From NCBI RefSeq assembly GCF_035046485.1, contig NC_085138.1, positions 44,365,464 to 44,429,463 on the forward strand: a stretch of DNA of 64,000 nt, written 5' to 3'. The notes under the pieces are model-generated. The model searched no databases. It had not been told where the DNA came from and saw nothing but the letters and a program-made list of their open reading frames with translations. Position 1 is the first letter of the stretch; every line of letters starts with the position of its first letter. This stretch comes from Aedes albopictus (Eukaryota; Arthropoda; Insecta; Diptera; Culicidae). Below are positions 1 through 10,070 of the stretch, piece after piece. The position numbers were made by a program, and so were the translations under genes.

Positions 1-895
1 CTCCCACTGGGTACTCTAACCTCAACACCTCATCGTACATGACATTCCATAACACCGGACCCAGGATGGAACCTTGCGGGACTCCTGAGGTTATGTGAAA
101 GCACTTCCGACCCACCTCCGTGTCGTAAACTAGTACGCGATTCTGGAAGTAGCTTCCGAGAATCTTGTACAAGTACTCCGGTATCCCCAGACGCAGGAGC
201 GCATCGGCAATAGCAGCCCAACTGGCGCTATTAAATGCATTCCTTACATCCAGAGTCACTACCCCGCAGAAGCGAATTCCCCTCCTCTTAGGCTCGAGTG
301 CTTTCTCGGCGGTTTTTGTAACCGACAAGATAGCGTCTACGGTGGACCTCCCCTTCCGGAAGCCATACTGGTTGCTCGAGAGACCATTTACGCCCTCAGT
401 GAACTTCAACATTCTATTGAGGATGATCTTTTCGAGCACCTTGCCCGCCGTGTCAATCAAGCATATTGGTCTATATGCCGACGGGTCTCCGGGTGGTTTC
501 CCCGCCTTTGGCAATAGTACCAGGCTCTGCCTCTTCCAAGCTTCTGGGAAAACTCCCTCGTCCAGGCATTTCTGCATAGCAGACCTGAACATCTCGGGAG
601 CTTCTGCAATAGCTACTTTTAAGGCCAGGTTCGGAACTCCGTCCGGACCTGGGGCCTTACCTACGCTAAGGGACTTAGCTATCCCCGCAAGTTCCACATC
701 GGTGACCCTTTCCTCATCGCCAGCCCCAGTCCCCGGCTGTCCTACGAAAGGAGGCCAAGGACTAGGATCATGACGCGGAAAAAGTCCTCCAATGATCCCC
801 TCCAACATCTCTGGAGATTGCTCTGTAGGAGCCATCACACCTCTCGTCTTGGCCATAACGATCCTGTAGGCATCACCCCACGGGTTCGTGTCAGA
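1..895 (-). CDS. Reverse transcriptase domain of ORF2 (partial, after a frameshift)
   Basis: The minus frame that opens at 895 has no stop codon down to base 1. It reads SDTNPWGDAYRIV, then a linker, then conserved RT segments: GKAPGPDGVPN near 640-660, YRPICLIDTAGKVLEKII near 430-475, FRKGRSTVDAI near 320-360, the motif-A-like segment TLDVRNAFNSASW near 215-260, and GVPQGSILGPVLW near 55-95. The YADD-type catalytic box lies beyond the window. This frame is displaced by one base from the endonuclease frame that stops at 891, so ORF2 carries a frameshift near 893-910. The rest of the domain reads cleanly, which suggests a fairly young copy. Confidence 0.85.
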
Positions 896-1919
896 GTGCC
901 AGACAGAGACCCTCAAAGCAGGCCTTCTTGCTTGCTCTTATCTCGGTCTTGAGCGCGGCTTTTGCAGCGGCGAACACCACCCGCCGTTCGTTTCGCTCTT
1001 CCTCTGATCGTGCTCGCTGCATCCGCCGCCTAGCCCGTAGGCAGGCGCGGCGCAGGTCCGCAATCGCGTCGGTCCACCAGTAAGCCGGTGGCCTCCCATT
1101 TCTAGGGTGGACTCGCCTAGGCATGGTCGCATCACACGCACGTGAGAGCACCGCTACCAGCTCGTCGCCGTCTAAACCGAGTAAGTTTCGCTCACGGCGG
1201 AGCGCTTCCCTAAATACCTCTTCGTCGAAGTATGATGTCTTCCACCTACGAGGGCTTGGCCTTGGCCTAGCCGCCTCTTCTTCTATCCGCTGTCTGCTGT
1301 TGTTGTAGTCGATACTGTAGCGAACCGCCAGGTGGTCGCTGTGAGTGTAGCCATCATCTACTCTCCAGTTCGGACTACTTGTTAGGCCAGGACTACAAAA
1401 GGTCACGTCAATAATTGACTCCGCTCCATTTCGACTATAGGTACTCTTGGTACCGACGTTAGCCAAGTCGACATCTAAGATGGCCAGTGTTTCTAGCAGG
1501 ATCTGACCCCGCTGGTTCGTGAAACGGCTTCCCCATTCCACAGCCCAGGCATTAAAGTCACCCGCTATTACCACCGGCCTTCGCCCTGTTAGCACGGTCG
1601 TTAAGCGGTCCAGCATTTGCGTGAACCGCTCGATCGGCCACCGCGGAGGCGCATAACAGCTACAGAAGAAGACCCCGTTTACTTTGGCGACCACGAAGCC
1701 CTCATAGGTAGTAGACACCAACTCCTGCACGGGGTATTTACCCGTCGTCCATATCGCCGCCATTTTCCTGGTCCCATCCGAGGCCCAGTTGCCGTTGCCG
1801 GCGGGTACTCGGTATGGGTCCGAAATGATGGCGATATCCGTCTCCCACTCAGAAACCGCCTGACAAAGCAGTTGCTGAGCCGCATCACAGTGGTTCAGGT
1901 TCAGCTGCGTTACCTGCAC
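891..1919 (-). CDS. APE-type endonuclease domain of non-LTR ORF2
   Basis: The 342-residue frame starts MQVTQLNLNHCDAAQQLLC and shows the exonuclease/endonuclease/phosphatase fold signatures: an early Asn, a GDFNAWAVEWGS segment near residue 140, and a late THSDHLAV segment near residue 205 with the catalytic SDH. Enzymes of this family nick the target DNA to prime reverse transcription. The start overlaps the gag stop (1910-1912), as is usual between ORF1 and ORF2. The frame ends early at 891 by a one-base shift, and the RT continues in another frame. Confidence 0.88.
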   Translation of the reverse strand: MQVTQLNLNHCDAAQQLLCQAVSEWETDIAIISDPYRVPAGNGNWASDGTRKMAAIWTTGKYPVQELVSTTYEGFVVAKVNGVFFCSCYAPPRWPIERFTQMLDRLTTVLTGRRPVVIAGDFNAWAVEWGSRFTNQRGQILLETLAILDVDLANVGTKSTYSRNGAESIIDVTFCSPGLTSSPNWRVDDGYTHSDHLAVRYSIDYNNSRQRIEEEAARPRPSPRRWKTSYFDEEVFREALRRERNLLGLDGDELVAVLSRACDATMPRRVHPRNGRPPAYWWTDAIADLRRACLRARRRMQRARSEEERNERRVVFAAAKAALKTEIRASKKACFEGLCLAL

Positions 1920-2637
1920 TGTGATTTCTTGTTCACTGCGGCTTTCTTAAAGGCCGGGCACCCTGAACCACCCATCGCATGTCTGTTTTTCGAGGTTTTC
2001 CCGGTACAGATCATGCAAATGGGCGGACTCGTGCAGCTTTGGGCCTTATGACCTTCAGCGCCGCATCGCCTACACAGTTTGCGCCTGTCGGGGACTTTGC
2101 AGTCCCACGACTTGTGTCCAGGTTCCAGACACCTGAAGCAAACCTCTGGTGGCTCGTGAAATGTCAGGTGACATACACACCAGCCCACCTTTATCCGCCC
2201 TACTTTAACGGACTTTTTAACGTCCGCCACAGGTAGCTGAACCAGAGCTATCTGTTTCCCTGCTGGCCCCTTCCGCAGCCTGACGGCTGTGGCGGCCACC
2301 TGAACATCGCACTGTTGCCGCAGTGCCGTGACGAGCTCTTCCGCTTCGGTGATCTCGTCTAGGTCTTTGACCTTCAGAGTCGCCTCATGCGTAAGAGCCC
2401 TCACCTCCACTCCATCACCAAGGACCTCTTCTGCCAGCCTCTTGTAGGCGGCGCCCTTGTGATCCTTCTCGCGCTTAAGCTCCAGGATCATTTCGCCCGT
2501 ACGAGTACGTCTGATACTGCGTACGTCGGCTCCAAGACCCTCAAGCTTGGCGTCGCACCTCATCGCCTTCAAGACGTCCGAGTATTTCGACTGTTCGGTC
2601 TTGATGACGATAGCGTCACCTTTTTCGCGCCTGGCAC
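1910..2637 (-). CDS. Gag-like ORF1, C-terminal half with zinc knuckles (interrupted gene)
   Basis: The minus frame runs from the insert boundary at 2637 to a stop at 1910. It contains a CX2CX4HX4C knuckle (CFRCLEPGHKSWDC), a second one (CRRCGAEGHKAQSC) and a third CxxC-type motif, which are nucleic-acid binding modules of non-LTR gag proteins. The frame is open through the junction at 2637/2638, where it meets the 8-bp target duplication. The N-terminal half ends at the other copy of that duplication at 16947-16954 and is in the same phase, so the gene was continuous before the insertion. Confidence 0.87.
2630..2637. repeat. 8-bp target site duplication, left copy (CCTGGCAC)
   Basis: CCTGGCAC lies directly outside the left terminal inverted repeat. 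The identical octamer lies directly outside the right terminal repeat at 16947-16954. Eight bases is the length typical of hAT-superfamily insertions. Keeping a single copy restores the gag reading frame. Confidence 0.85.
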
Positions 2638-2775
2638 TAGACCTGTGCGCCGCCGCGCCACGCCGCCGCCGCCGACACTTTTTGTCCCACGCCGACGCCG
2701 ACCGAGGTATCGGCGGCGCGCCATACGCCGCTTTTTGTCACGCCGCCGATTTTTATTTTTCGCGCCGGTGATCAG
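2638..2775. repeat. Left TIR and GC-rich subterminal region of the hAT-like element
   Basis: The 15-bp inverted terminus (2638-2652) is followed by about 120 bases rich in CGCCGCC, CACGCCG and GGCGGCG motifs in both orientations, then an abrupt change to AT-rich DNA near 2776. The right end (16803-16946) has the same composition. Repeated short subterminal motifs are typical transposase-binding regions of hAT elements; here that role is inferred. Confidence 0.75.
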
Positions 2776-3253
2776 TGCACGAATAAAATTAAGTTAACAT
2801 AAAGTTGAGATAAAACAAATTCTCACGATAACTAAGGACTGTATCGGAAATTACCTAAAAACGTTCACAGTTGCCTAAAAAATAATCTGTTGGAAATAAA
2901 CATAACTTTTATGTTGGAGATACTATAAAAATCTTTTAAATAAAGAATGGCAGTTCTGATTATCAAAAAATATCATTTAACTTGGACTTGCATCTCAAAG
3001 ATTGCACATATGTTTTTAAAATTTTGGACAAATCCTAAAAATTTAAAATTACGAAAACTGTGGGAAAATATTCAATTTTTTCTCTTATTTTGCGCAAATA
3101 TATTCTTTTCCAGAATGCTCATGATATAGGAAAATTATTTTTATCATGAAAAATGCCCTCCGCAGTTTAGCGCAAATCTTAAAAATGAAAAAAAAGGCCA
3201 TTTTTCGAGGATTTTTTTTAAAGCGTCTCCAAAGAACGATAACGCAAATAAAA
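2776..3253. other. AT-rich DNA without recognised features
   Basis: The reading frames at 2947-3129 (+) and 3085-3345 (-) are short, AT-driven and resemble nothing I recognise. I see no repeat structure here. Confidence 0.5.
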
Positions 3254-3305
3254 AAAACCCTTATTAATCCACCTAGCGGTGATGGTGCCTTTCTCGTGCC
3301 ATAAA
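3254..3305 (-). repeat. 3'-terminal fragment of the 152-bp-satellite element family
   Basis: Read on the minus strand, this piece matches the terminal block also found at 19560-19605 and 60785-60831 (GAGAAAGGCACTATCACC followed by ACTAGGTGGATTAAT), with a few substitutions. It marks a minus-oriented 3' end of that family. A minus-oriented 5' end of the same family lies at 9745-10070. Confidence 0.7.
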
Positions 3306-5129
3306 ATATTCTTTCAACAAAACACAAGTGACAAATTAAGTCCATGGTATGGGAGCAAAGTTCAAAATTATTAAATAAGTTTCTCTCTGAACGATGACAT
3401 GCATTATCAGGAATCGATCAGTGCAATAATAATTGTTAATTTTGTTCTCATAACAGCGCCAGAGCCGGAAAAGTAACTGTGTACATTTGACACAGCGGTG
3501 AGGCTGATCTAGTAGTACACAAATCTGCACTCTTAAAAAATTAGGAATTTACACATGACGTAAACCATCAACATACGTAAACATTTCATGACTGAATGGC
3601 AAATTTGACTCAATTGCACAAGATGTCAACAAATCTATCTAACCAGATAGGTAGAAACAGTTTTACATTTATCATTTATTTTTCAACTCCGAGATACAGC
3701 CGAGAGGTATAGCACGTGCCTCTCAATCAGCAGATCAGATTTCAAATCCTGTTTGTTTTTTTTACATACGTATGTTTTATCTCTCGCTTCGGCTCTAGCG
3801 ATTGCTAGCTCGACTTTATTTGTGATAGAAGACGTAAATTTGTCTCAAACGGGCCGCTCCTTTTATGTGCATCCAAGTGAGCTTTAATTTACATGATTTT
3901 TTCTAAGAGTGTGGGTAGGACATATGGACTGTCCAACCCAGCATTTTTTGTGGGTAGGATAGGGTAGGATATGTCCTAGAAACTCCTCGCGCCACTTTTA
4001 AAGTCTTTAAAAATATCACATCACAAATACCACTTTGTCTGATGGGCCGAACCTGTGGAATAGAGAACATTGGGCTTGTGCCCAAACGAAAACGTATACT
4101 CATGCAGAAATATTTCCACTTGGCCAATGAGTTGGTCTTACTTAAATATCCAATTTAACGCCCAGATGTATGCAACTTAGCATTATCACTTACCGTTACC
4201 TGACGTGCCATTGCCTTACTACATTCATACACCGAGGTAAATTTCTACTCAGTCACTGAGTTGGTCCTACTCAGAAAAAGAAAAGACTTTTATTTTCTTA
4301 CTTAATTTCCGTTAAGTTAAAACTGAGACAACTCAATGAGTTGCCTCACTTCTAACTGAAACTGAGCAGGAAAAAAAAAATAATTTGAAATAAATCCATC
4401 TCAGTAACTGAGTAGAATTTTTTCTCTTAAAACATCTTAAAACCCAACGGCCAATAAGAACATTTATTTCTCTTATAAGAAAAATTATATAAGGGAATAC
4501 CCATAAAAAACGTAACGTTTGGAGTGGGAGGGGGGTTTGGGATAGTTTGACTCGTAAAAACGCACAGAAAACCCCGTGCGAGAGGGGGTGGGGATGTACA
4601 TTACCAATTTTAGCGTGACGTACGTAATGGATGCTCCATGATGACTGTTTTGATGATTAAACAGCATCCTGTTCGCCAGATACACGTTTGGGAACATGGC
4701 AAAAATTCTTGAGCGTATACATCACGCGTTGTTGGGGAGGGGGGCTTCAGCAAAGTGTGAAAGTGTGAGCATTTTTTTTAGAGTTCTCATACAAAAAGTG
4801 TGACATAGGGGGAACGGGGTTTGAAAATCGGCAATTTTCGCGTGACGAAATTTATGGACGTTCCCTGATATCACGTTTCCGAAAAATGATGACGGATGTT
4901 TGAGCCGTTTGCTGCACATGAAGTCGACTCGTAAGAGTGATGCACGAATTAGATCTTAACGCAGCAAATCAGCCGCCGCCGTTGAATGTGGGTCTAGCCA
5001 TCGCTAGAACCGGATCAATAGATGAATCATATATATATAATGTGGTCCATTCATTTAATAGCAGAATGACATTTAAAACTATCCTAGAATGACAATTAAA
5101 GGAATACGAGAAATTTTTATTTTTTATCT
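3306..5129. other. Unassigned DNA with MITE-like fragments
   Basis: There is no credible coding region. Around 3690-3750 a degenerate tRNA-like stretch (AGCCGAGAGGTATAGC followed 30 bases later by GATTTCAAATCC) could be an old SINE head. Around 4260-4420 the words ACTCAGTGACTGAG and AACTGAG recur in both orientations. At 4490-4580 and 4700-4880 there are G-tract stretches (GGGAGGGGGG) next to forms of CGTGACG and TTTATGGACG. They resemble the foldback MITEs at 19738-19897 and 8373-8538 but are too diverged for firm ends. Confidence 0.4.
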
Positions 5130-5150
5130 AAATTTAATTTGACTCTGAAT
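5130..5150. repeat. 21-bp target site duplication, left copy
   Basis: The 21 bases beginning AAATTTAATTTGACTC at 5130 recur exactly at 6358-6378. They flank a segment that ends in an ATC-repeat tail, the pattern left by target-primed reverse transcription. Confidence 0.82.
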
Positions 5151-6357
5151 CATCGTAGTGTGCTGTGGAAAGTGACGGACGTGAAGAAAATTGCTCACGT
5201 CAAAATAAGTGAAAATTTCTTTTACCGAGATGTCGGGCGAATGAAAAAATATCGACGAGGGACGAAATGGAAAGCATGGGAACTGCAGCGCTGAGAAACT
5301 GAAGCTACATTGTGCCATTGGTTCGTTGGGTCTGTTGCACGAAGGTTGCTGCCAAAACAATATACGGATGAGATGTGCGGTGGAGTCCAACTGTAAATTT
5401 TGGTGAGATCAATCCAGTATTTCAATTTAAAAGTTTCTGAATAAGACTTACTACCCAAGTAACACAACAAGCTATTTAAGAATGGCCATTGTTCGGCCGT
5501 ACACGAAATTTTGAATGGCGTCCTGGGCGTCCTGAAATTCAATAACAATTTGCCCATAACAAACTTTTCTCTGGCCATCGTCTACGGCGCCCTGCACAAA
5601 TTTTATTGCTAATGCAAATCTATCTCGACAATGTAGTCCGCGTCGGTGATCTTTCTGATCAATGGCAACCCAAATATGGGCCAAAAATTATGCATTAATC
5701 TGTGTTGAATTTTGCAATTATTCGGCAAACTTGAATTAGGCGCTGTTATAAAATAAAAACACTATTTCTTTCATGATTGATTTGCATGATTCTCCGGTTT
5801 TGTTATAGATTAGTTAAATTTACTCATTTAATACTTCGTGCAGACTATGATTTGTTTTTGCTGTTTGTAATCGGCCAACATTATTAACTCCAAAATATGT
5901 TTCCTGATACCAAAGAATAAAAATTATTATTATTCTTTACTGAAACACTTATATTACAGTTATAACATCTCTTGAAATTTTGATTTAAAAAAATGTTTTT
6001 TGTGTTACTTGGGTAGAGATATATCAATTGAGATTTATCTTATTAAATTTTCCATTGTTTTTGTATTACAATATATTACAATTTCCATATGTATATGACG
6101 GGGTTTACACACACACGGGGGGGGGGTAGCCTAAGGGAGTTAAATGAACTGATGCCCGGACTTAAGTTCGTGGAGTAGCCAGTCTTTTGTCATGAGTTAG
6201 CAACTTTATGTTGACTACCGAAGGAATTCAGGAATTTTAACTCACCCTGCTACAACAAACCATCAGGTAGATCATTCCCTCCCGGAGTGACTCTGCAGCC
6301 ATAGGTAATCCTTGCGCTGATGGTGGGTACACTTCAATCATCATCATCATCATCATC
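5151..6357 (+). mobile_element. 5'-truncated non-LTR retrotransposon copy with (ATC)n tail
   Basis: The segment lies between perfect 21-bp direct repeats and ends in a CATCATCATCATC tail at about 6339-6357, so it is a plus-strand retrotransposed copy. It carries a nested TA-flanked MITE at 5454-6013; without that the copy is about 645 bases. The 3' untranslated part (6100-6338) holds no reading frame, and the 5' part (5151-5453) shows no protein motif I recognise, so the clade is undetermined. Confidence 0.72.
5454..6013. mobile_element. TA-flanked MITE with CCCAAGTAACACAA termini
   Basis: The segment begins CCCAAGTAACACAACAAG and ends in the inverted counterpart TTTTTTGTGTTACTTGGG, directly flanked by TA on both sides (5452-5453 and 6014-6015). 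No transposase frame is present in the 560 bases. The terminus closely matches the short element at 63515-63669 (CCCAAGCAACACACATG), so both belong to one family that targets TA. It is nested inside the non-LTR copy at 5151-6357. Confidence 0.82.
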
Positions 6358-6378
6358 AAATTTAATTTGACTCTGAAT
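6358..6378. repeat. 21-bp target site duplication, right copy
   Basis: Exact copy of 5130-5150, placed directly after the ATC-repeat tail of the non-LTR insertion. Confidence 0.82.
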
Positions 6379-6616
6379 TTGTAGTAGAATCGCATTTGCC
6401 ACGTGGTTTAAATAAAATGTAATTTTTAATATTAGTTTCCTTAAATTACTGAGCTTGAATTTGCTTTAAATTTCTTTGCATATTCGCGACAATTCAAAAG
6501 TTCTGAAACCTTAAACATTCCGAGAAATGCCTGAAATTATGTAAAGTATCGAGAATTTCCAATGTCCTAGATGCATACGGATATAGGTATCTTTTACAGG
6601 TTTGGTTTTACAAACT

Positions 6617-6849
6617 CTGGACGAACATTTGAAAAGGGCCTATCTGCTTTTTGTAAACAAACATGTTTCTGTCTCTGTAGGGCCCATCTGCATCCACCCA
6701 CGCACATCAACACCCTTAACAGATAGCTTGAAGAACACTCTTTCTGATAAGGGTGTTGATGTGCGTGGGTGGATGCAGATGGGCCCTACAGAGACAGAAA
6801 CATGTATGTTTACAAAAAGCAGATAGGCCCTTTTCAAATGTTCGTCCAG
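6617..6849. mobile_element. Near-perfect foldback element (233 bp)
   Basis: Two arms of about 102 bases (6617-6718 and 6748-6849) are reverse complements with one mismatch seen by eye, separated by a loop of about 29 bases. The ends are CTGGACGAAC and GTTCGTCCAG, with AACT on both outer sides as a possible 4-bp duplication. Because the arms mirror each other, both strands encode almost the same 74-residue peptide, which is an artefact of the palindrome and not a gene. Confidence 0.85.
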
Positions 6850-6853
6850 AACT

Positions 6854-7729
6854 GATTTATACAAGCTGTTGCAGGCATGTGGCTAAACTTCCGACGTGGT
6901 GGAACTGCTCATGTAGTTCATTATGAATTTCGAGCTCGTTATTAATAAAAAGCTTAGAGCACGATTACATACCTATTAGGTAATATTTTGGAAACCATTA
7001 TGAACTGCATGGGAACTGTATGAAATGGTTATGTCTTTTGCTGCTTCATAAGGTTAGCCTTTTGTAATTCTCTAAATCAGTTTGCAGATCTTACGGTTGC
7101 GTTCTGGCGGAATCTGAAGCTACCCGTTTCCACAGTAGCCAGTATGAGAATCTAATAAAGCGCGTAAATAAATATTGCTTTTTTCACTGAAAATTTTCCT
7201 TGCTTCGCTGAACAACATGACGTTTTCTTCCAGCGAAGGCTTACGCGATACAGAATACAGAAAACGTATGCGACTCACTGAAAGCTGCGCGAATGCTATC
7301 GATCGCGGTCACCAAGACAATCTTTGTTTGTTATTTCCGCGCATCACCGCTGGCTGTGTGCGTGATCCTGATCCTGCCCGCGCGCACCAGTCTTTCGGTG
7401 GGCAAACAACATCATTCGCGAGTGACAACCATTTCGCTCGCATTATCCCAGCATTGATATTATATGATAATATCAATGTCAATATGTTGTCAACATATGT
7501 TGTATTGGTGCCGGTAGTGGGATGCAAGGTTTTTATATATTGTAAGGTTGAGCATGACGTTTAGTTTGTGGAGAAAAGCAGAGGAAGCGAAATTTCAAAG
7601 GAATTTGAGGTGGCGGGGGATTTGTTTTCTGAATTTCTCACGGTGAAAAAATAATGGCCGCTCAACCAGTTTTGACATCTAAGACTACCTTAGAATATGT
7701 AAATACCTTGGTGGGATGCACTTCAAAAC
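6854..7729. other. Unassigned DNA with one unsupported reading frame
   Basis: A plus-strand frame of 129 residues (7175-7564) has no domain I recognise and no codon pattern that sets it apart. A short palindrome (ATTGATATTATATGATAATA...) sits near 7453-7478. I treat the stretch as non-coding. Confidence 0.4.
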
Positions 7730-7731
7730 TA

Positions 7732-8124
7732 CACTGAAATAAATTTTGTTGTGGAAACTACCGATTCCATAGTAAAATTACTAACCGTACCTATGATTCT
7801 CAACCGACAACATTTTCCAGTTAATTCCACTAAAACACTGTCAACTTAACTAGCAGTGCAGTTAACATTACCAAAAATAATCTTAATTTAACAAATGAGC
7901 AATGTATTTTTAACCATACTGTTTTGTAAAATGCGTGTCCTGGAAAAATTCACAATGTTTTGTGTTGAGACGACTATGCTTTTAGTTGAATTTACTACAA
8001 TACATTGTAATTTCAAGCATATTTCAGCTTCCTTAACAGATTTTGTTGTCGGTTGAGAATCATAGGTACGGTTAGTAATTTTACTATGGAATCGGTAGTT
8101 TCCACAACAAAATTTATTTCAGTG
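7732..8124. mobile_element. TA-flanked MITE with 81-bp perfect inverted repeats
   Basis: The left arm starts CACTGAAATAAATTTTG at 7732, and the right arm (8044-8124) is its reverse complement over about 81 bases without a mismatch seen by eye. TA lies immediately outside both ends (7730-7731, 8125-8126). The 393-bp element has no coding capacity. TA targeting and the CACTG start are shared with the element at 8830-9653. Confidence 0.87.
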
Positions 8125-8372
8125 TAGGCCCAGTTTCGAACGTAGAACGCCCAGAACGTAATTTAAAACGAAAACCTTCGGCTGCCTCCCGTCCGTCACT
8201 GTCACTTAGCATCGCCATCGCTATCGAACCATGAATGGCAGTGAGGTTGGGTGCTATGCTCGATTAGCCACCTTCACCCAGCCCATGCACTCGGGTGGGT
8301 TTGAGTCGGCGTCGAAGCGCTGGGGGTGACGTATTACTTTAGGGGGAGGGGGGCAATCGGGGTCATTCCGAA

Positions 8373-8538
8373 GGGGCTGTTCATAAACCACGTATACCAA
8401 AATTTGGCCATTTCAGACCACCCCCCCCCCTCGTAGACTTATGTCCATACAAAAATTTTGAAATTTGTATAGAGCGTAGACTTTGGCCAGACCCACCCCC
8501 TTCGCCCCATAAAGTCTACGTGGTTTATGAACGGTCCC
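8373..8538. mobile_element. Short foldback MITE (GTTCATAAACCACGTA type)
   Basis: It begins GGGGCTGTTCATAAACCACG and ends in an inverted copy (read inwards, GGGACCGTTCATAAACCACG), with C-tracts and G-tracts between. It is 166 bp with no reading frame. A partial relative lies at 21520-21565, and a parallel family with GTCCATTAATTACGT ends at 19738-19897. Confidence 0.75.
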
Positions 8539-8829
8539 AAAACACGATTTTTGCCATCATCACACTCATACGTGGTTCGTTAGTGATGGGTGACAACTCT
8601 AGGCTTTGTTTGCTTATATGTATAGCACGTTAGCGCCGCTCTTTCGTCGTCGTCGTTTTCTCTCACATTCTCTCTTACTTTCGTTCTCGTGGTGTGCTAG
8701 GATAGGATACGACAACAAGTCAGCCCAAAAGAGACCAATTTGGGGACCAATAATCTTAGCAACGCGGAAAAACAAGACAGCAAGCTGTGATATTAGACAG
8801 AGAAGTTGCAGGTGTCACATCCTATCCTA
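8539..8829. other. Unassigned, pyrimidine-rich stretch
   Basis: It contains a CGTCGTCGTCG run and TCTC-rich DNA near 8637-8690. The frame starting at 8606 has no recognisable domain and runs into the next MITE. Confidence 0.4.
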
Positions 8830-9653
8830 CACTGCAAAAACTGCAAATATTCATTTTATGTTTCGTACACATATATTTTTGCAATTTGTCTAGACAAATA
8901 CTGTTTATGTGTGACACACATAACGAACTGTTTTTTGGTATTTATCGTTCTGATGTGTGATTACACATAAAAACAATACAGAATGACAAATATAATCAAT
9001 AGATGCGCTCAAATGGTTTTGATATGAGAGTATAGAAGTTTTACCGGGGATTAAAATTACAAATTTGATCCATAAAACTATAGAATTGATCTTGGAATTG
9101 ATTTTAAAACAAATCCAAGAGATCATTTAAAAAAAAGCCAAATATCGTATTGCACCGAAAAGTTGGTTGATTGTTAACCACCAGTGAGTGACCAATCGGT
9201 TAACTTTGCATACCAAGCTTTGCACCTCCGAGTTATGTTTCAAACTGTGAAAATTTCTAAAAATTCCCAAGTTTCCGATAATTTTTTGATTTCAAGCGAT
9301 TGAAGATGACTTTTTCATGCTCCAGTGCACATAACCGCTATGATTTTGGTCAAATTACTTCACTGGGAACTGCAACTCCTGCAGTTTTTTCTTTGTAAAC
9401 TGAAACGCGTCACCATTTTTTCACTTTGCAGATCGCGGACGGCTGACAACGACGCCATGCATCGTTATTATGTGTGTACACACATATTTTTTTGCTATGG
9501 GTGTTAACACATACCAACTATTTGTGAAACTAATCTAAAGCATAGATAACAAACATGTTGATTATATTTTAGGTAATAAAATTTATGTGTGGGAAGGTCA
9601 ATTGGATCGATGTGAATTTTCACATAGAATAAATATTTGCAGTTTTTGCAGTG
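8830..9653. mobile_element. TA-flanked TIR element (CACTGCAAAAACTGCAAATA termini)
   Basis: The left end reads CACTGCAAAAACTGCAAATA and the right end is the inverted counterpart, flanked by TA at 8828-8829 and 9654-9655. The 824-bp interior has no transposase; the frames at 8905-9126 (-) and 9325-9507 (+) match nothing I know. Several occurrences of ACACATA and TGTGT words lie near both ends. Confidence 0.8.
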
Positions 9654-9744
9654 TAGGTGGTGTGCTGCGAGCTGCGGCGTCCGTCGTGGCGGTCGTCGCG
9701 CACCAACTTAAGCAGGCTGTTACACCTGTCGCTCGGGTGAAAAA

Positions 9745-10070
9745 TGCTGGTCCGGATCACTAAATTGGCCATAATTCCGAAACGCCTTGACCGATCCGAA
9801 TCATTTTCAATAGCAAACAATGCGGTAAAATTCCGGTTCGATTCGAGCTATAATCCGAAAAATCGGCCAATGGGAAGTGCCTTAAAAGTGAGTGAACTTA
9901 TTTTGTTCACAGACACACATACATACACACATACAGACATCATCTCAATTCGTCGAACTGAGTTGATTGGTATATGCGACTTGACCCTCCGAGCCTCCTA
10001 TCGAAAAATTTTTTTTTGAGTGAACATATAGCCTTTCAGTTCACTTAGGTGAACGAGAAAGGCAAAACAT
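9745..10070 (-). mobile_element. 5' end of a 152-bp-satellite element copy (minus)
   Basis: Read on the minus strand it starts TTTTGCCTTTCTCGTTCACC, continues through the CAACTCAGTTCGACGAATTG segment and a short TGTGTATG stretch, then a block resembling the one at 55740-55815 (GGTCAAGGCGTTTCGG, AATTATGGCC). The satellite monomers are absent. It may be the partner of the 3' end at 3254-3305. Confidence 0.7.

Larger units (their letters stand above)
1..2637 (-). mobile_element. R1/Jockey-type non-LTR retrotransposon, 3' portion (runs off window)
   Basis: Reading on the minus strand, this segment holds the C-terminal half of a gag-like ORF1 with zinc knuckles, then ORF2 with an APE-type endonuclease followed by a reverse transcriptase that continues past base 1. 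ORF order, the overlap of about 10 bases between ORF1 and ORF2, and the triple zinc-knuckle gag fit the R1/Jockey group; I lean towards R1 but cannot place the clade firmly. The N-terminal half of gag lies at 16955-17930, so one element was split by the insert at 2638-16946. A degraded relative occurs at 53855-54370. Confidence 0.88.

Noticed and set aside
165..773. 202-residue plus frame
   Set aside because: It is the antisense shadow of the RT coding sequence on the minus strand.
6602..6864. Two nearly identical 74-residue frames on opposite strands
   Set aside because: Explained by the near-perfect palindrome at 6617-6849.
7175..7564. 129-residue plus frame
   Set aside because: No recognised domain, no splice or promoter context, and a competing minus frame of equal quality.
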